DNA of 46,985 bases from Lingula anatina. Its lineage: Eukaryota > Brachiopoda > Lingulata > Lingulida > Lingulidae. Location: NCBI RefSeq assembly GCF_001039355.2, contig NW_019775527.1:254490-301474 (forward strand), given 5' to 3'. This document shows positions 45,431 through 46,985 of the stretch, in pieces. The position numbers were made by a program, and so were the translations under genes. Every line of letters begins with the position of its first letter. The first letter of the stretch is position 1. The notes below the pieces were generated by a model. That model ran no database searches, was not told where the DNA came from, and saw only the letters and a program-made list of their open reading frames with translations.

Positions 45431-45465
45431 CATTTTAAGATGTTCTTCGATTTTAAGAATTATAA

Positions 45466-46509
45466 GTAGGGTAGACCGGGGCTAAACGCCCAGTCGGGGT
45501 CAAACGCCCACCCGCTTTTTTTCAGGTATTACGTATAAATACGCGTCTCGTGATGTTTTGTCCACTTCCGATTTCCAGCAGACTAATCCTCCATGACGGA
45601 GATGACCACAAACTAAAAAATAAGCATTTTATGATAATTTGTTCATTTTTGCCTTGTTTACTGTTATTTAGCCTTTTCCTTAACATCAGTGACACCATCT
45701 ACCAAATGCACGAATTCAAAAAACTTTGTTGGTGACAGATAGGATGGTATCAGACCTCCATACAAGTTTCGATGAAGTCAGATTGTATAAAACCTTTCCC
45801 GCCGAATTTTGAAAAAATATACAAAATCTCACTTTGGGGCAAAACGCCCATGCTGATATGGGGCAAAACGCCTATAGTGGGCGTTTTGCCCCGATCACTG
45901 GGCGTTTTGCCCCCCTTTCGTTTTTAAATAAAAAATAATTCTAAAAAGATGCGGAAGTGTTCTTTCCTGCATGTTTTTTTATTGTATATCATCAGTTATA
46001 ACACTTATATGGGGAAAAGCCAAAGCAAGTGGCTGTACTAGGAACTTAATTTTGGAAGTATCACAGTGCCCTGTCGTAAAGAGAAGAATTGCAGCTCATT
46101 CTGAATAAATTTGATGGGTATTTTTATTATCTCAGTACCCCAAAATATTATATGTTGCTTTTAAAGGCTTACTAAGTTGTCTCGTAGAAATATAATTTGA
46201 TTTTATTTTCCTTTGTACAAAGGCGGGGCATAACGCCTATAGTTTGGGGCAAGACGCCCATGGTGGGCGTTTAGCCCCGTGGTGCGAGGCGTAATGTCCC
46301 CAGCCATGGGGCAAAAAGGCCGATTTTATAATTTACCTATTTTTTACCTATAAGGTTTTTCTTTTGTTTGTTTCCAAAAGTGTTAGTATCAGTTTGTAAT
46401 CTAGACAGCCCTTCATAGTTAACACCCACTTTGAACGGTCTATACCTTCAGCAGGGAAAATTGTGATATTTCTTGCTTAAGGGGGGCGTTTAGCCCCGGT
46501 CTACCCTAC
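45466..46509. mobile_element. 1044-bp element with perfect 26-bp TIRs
   Basis: The TIR begins GTAGGGTAGACCGGGGCTAA and ends in ACGCCC; 45466-45491 and 46484-46509 are exact reverse complements. The interior has about ten copies of a 14-base motif GGGGCNAAACGCCC or its complement (near 45480, 45495, 45836, 45858, 45879, 45898, 46224, 46246, 46263 and 46484), several paired head to head. There is no transposase; the longest frame is about 60 codons. Flanks share only A or AA. It shares GACCGGGGCTA with the MITE at 17803. Confidence 0.75.
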
Positions 46510-46985
46510 AAACGGAATCTAAGGGTGCGTTCCCAACGAAACTATCATTCTACGTAGATTGATCCAACTCCACCAGGATTCTCACTGTATGCAATCAGAT
46601 TAGCAATCCTGGAGCTGCTAGGGGGTGATTAACTTTCGTGTGAACTCAGCTTCTAGAATCTTTATCATTTCGTTTTGAGTGCGACCGAAACGCACGTGAA
46701 AATTATCCATATAGGTCGTATTGTTTCCGTGAACTACTCTTTACAATGTGGGGAAGTTTGGGGATATGCAATGGCTACCCTTTCCAACTCATGAACACCA
46801 TACATGTTTCACATGAAATATTGAATAAAGATTGGAACGCATAAAATGAGAGGACGCCTATAATGACATTTAATCGAATGGCCTGTGCTATTATTTTTGA
46901 ATTGTATAAGAAACTGATAAAAGTGGTTTTACGCTCCATCAAGGCTACCTTTAAGCGCACACTGATTATTTTCAAAAGAAAAAAA
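46510..46985. other. No gene recognised at the window end
   Basis: Unique AT-rich sequence with a 66-codon minus frame (46775-46975) lacking domain features. Confidence 0.4.

Overview
This window is AT-rich metazoan DNA. Short spliced genes with canonical GT..AG introns sit in a large excess of repeats, MITE-like elements and decayed transposons. The repeat flora (AGGTCA-rich tandem repeats, foldbacks, 'TAGGCCTA' words, Penelope-like, gypsy and Tc1 remnants) and a peptide-type GPCR suggest a marine invertebrate, perhaps a lophotrochozoan or invertebrate deuterostome. I cannot name the species. Isolated single Ns at 5280, 10034, 21441, 28869, 31531 and 39565 look like contig joins, and at least two carry unmerged duplicate contig ends.

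Layout. 1-12480 is almost entirely duplicated repeats: two diverged copies of a multi-kb block holding minus-strand Ty3/gypsy remnants (341-5279 and 5283-8800), a dispersed repeat family, a Penelope-like remnant and a TTA-flanked Harbinger-like MITE. 12555-13986 holds a TATA box and a two-exon reading frame for a 35-residue peptide starting MGCFTS. 14087-18475 has a foldback element, a dead Tc1-like transposase and two MITEs. 19745-21232 is an intact two-exon class A GPCR, followed by a 33-bp minisatellite. 25225-26435 (minus) holds the last exons of an LDL-receptor-related protein, with a frameshift and a stop. 27240-30755 is a ~190-bp satellite array.

The most interesting part is 30757-40075. 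A Tc1/mariner-like transposase split by phase-1 introns (plus strand) and a 592-residue BEN-domain protein in four exons (minus strand) are transcribed divergently from a shared ~1.8 kb interval. Both have TATA-like boxes. They lie between sequences that look like terminal inverted repeats flanked by TA, each followed inside by palindromic ACCGTGAC-type motifs. I read this as a possible ~9.3-kb two-gene DNA transposon: a Tc1/mariner-type enzyme with a BEN-domain partner. The ends match at only 11 of 17 bases, and the catalytic C-terminus is lost at an assembly join, so this remains a hypothesis.

40076-46985 has no intact gene. It holds a long (TA)n tract, another copy of the dispersed repeat, a ~166-bp tandem repeat carrying nuclear-receptor half-sites, and three inverted-repeat elements. 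One of these has 26-bp perfect TIRs and about ten copies of a small GGGGCNAAACGCCC palindrome.
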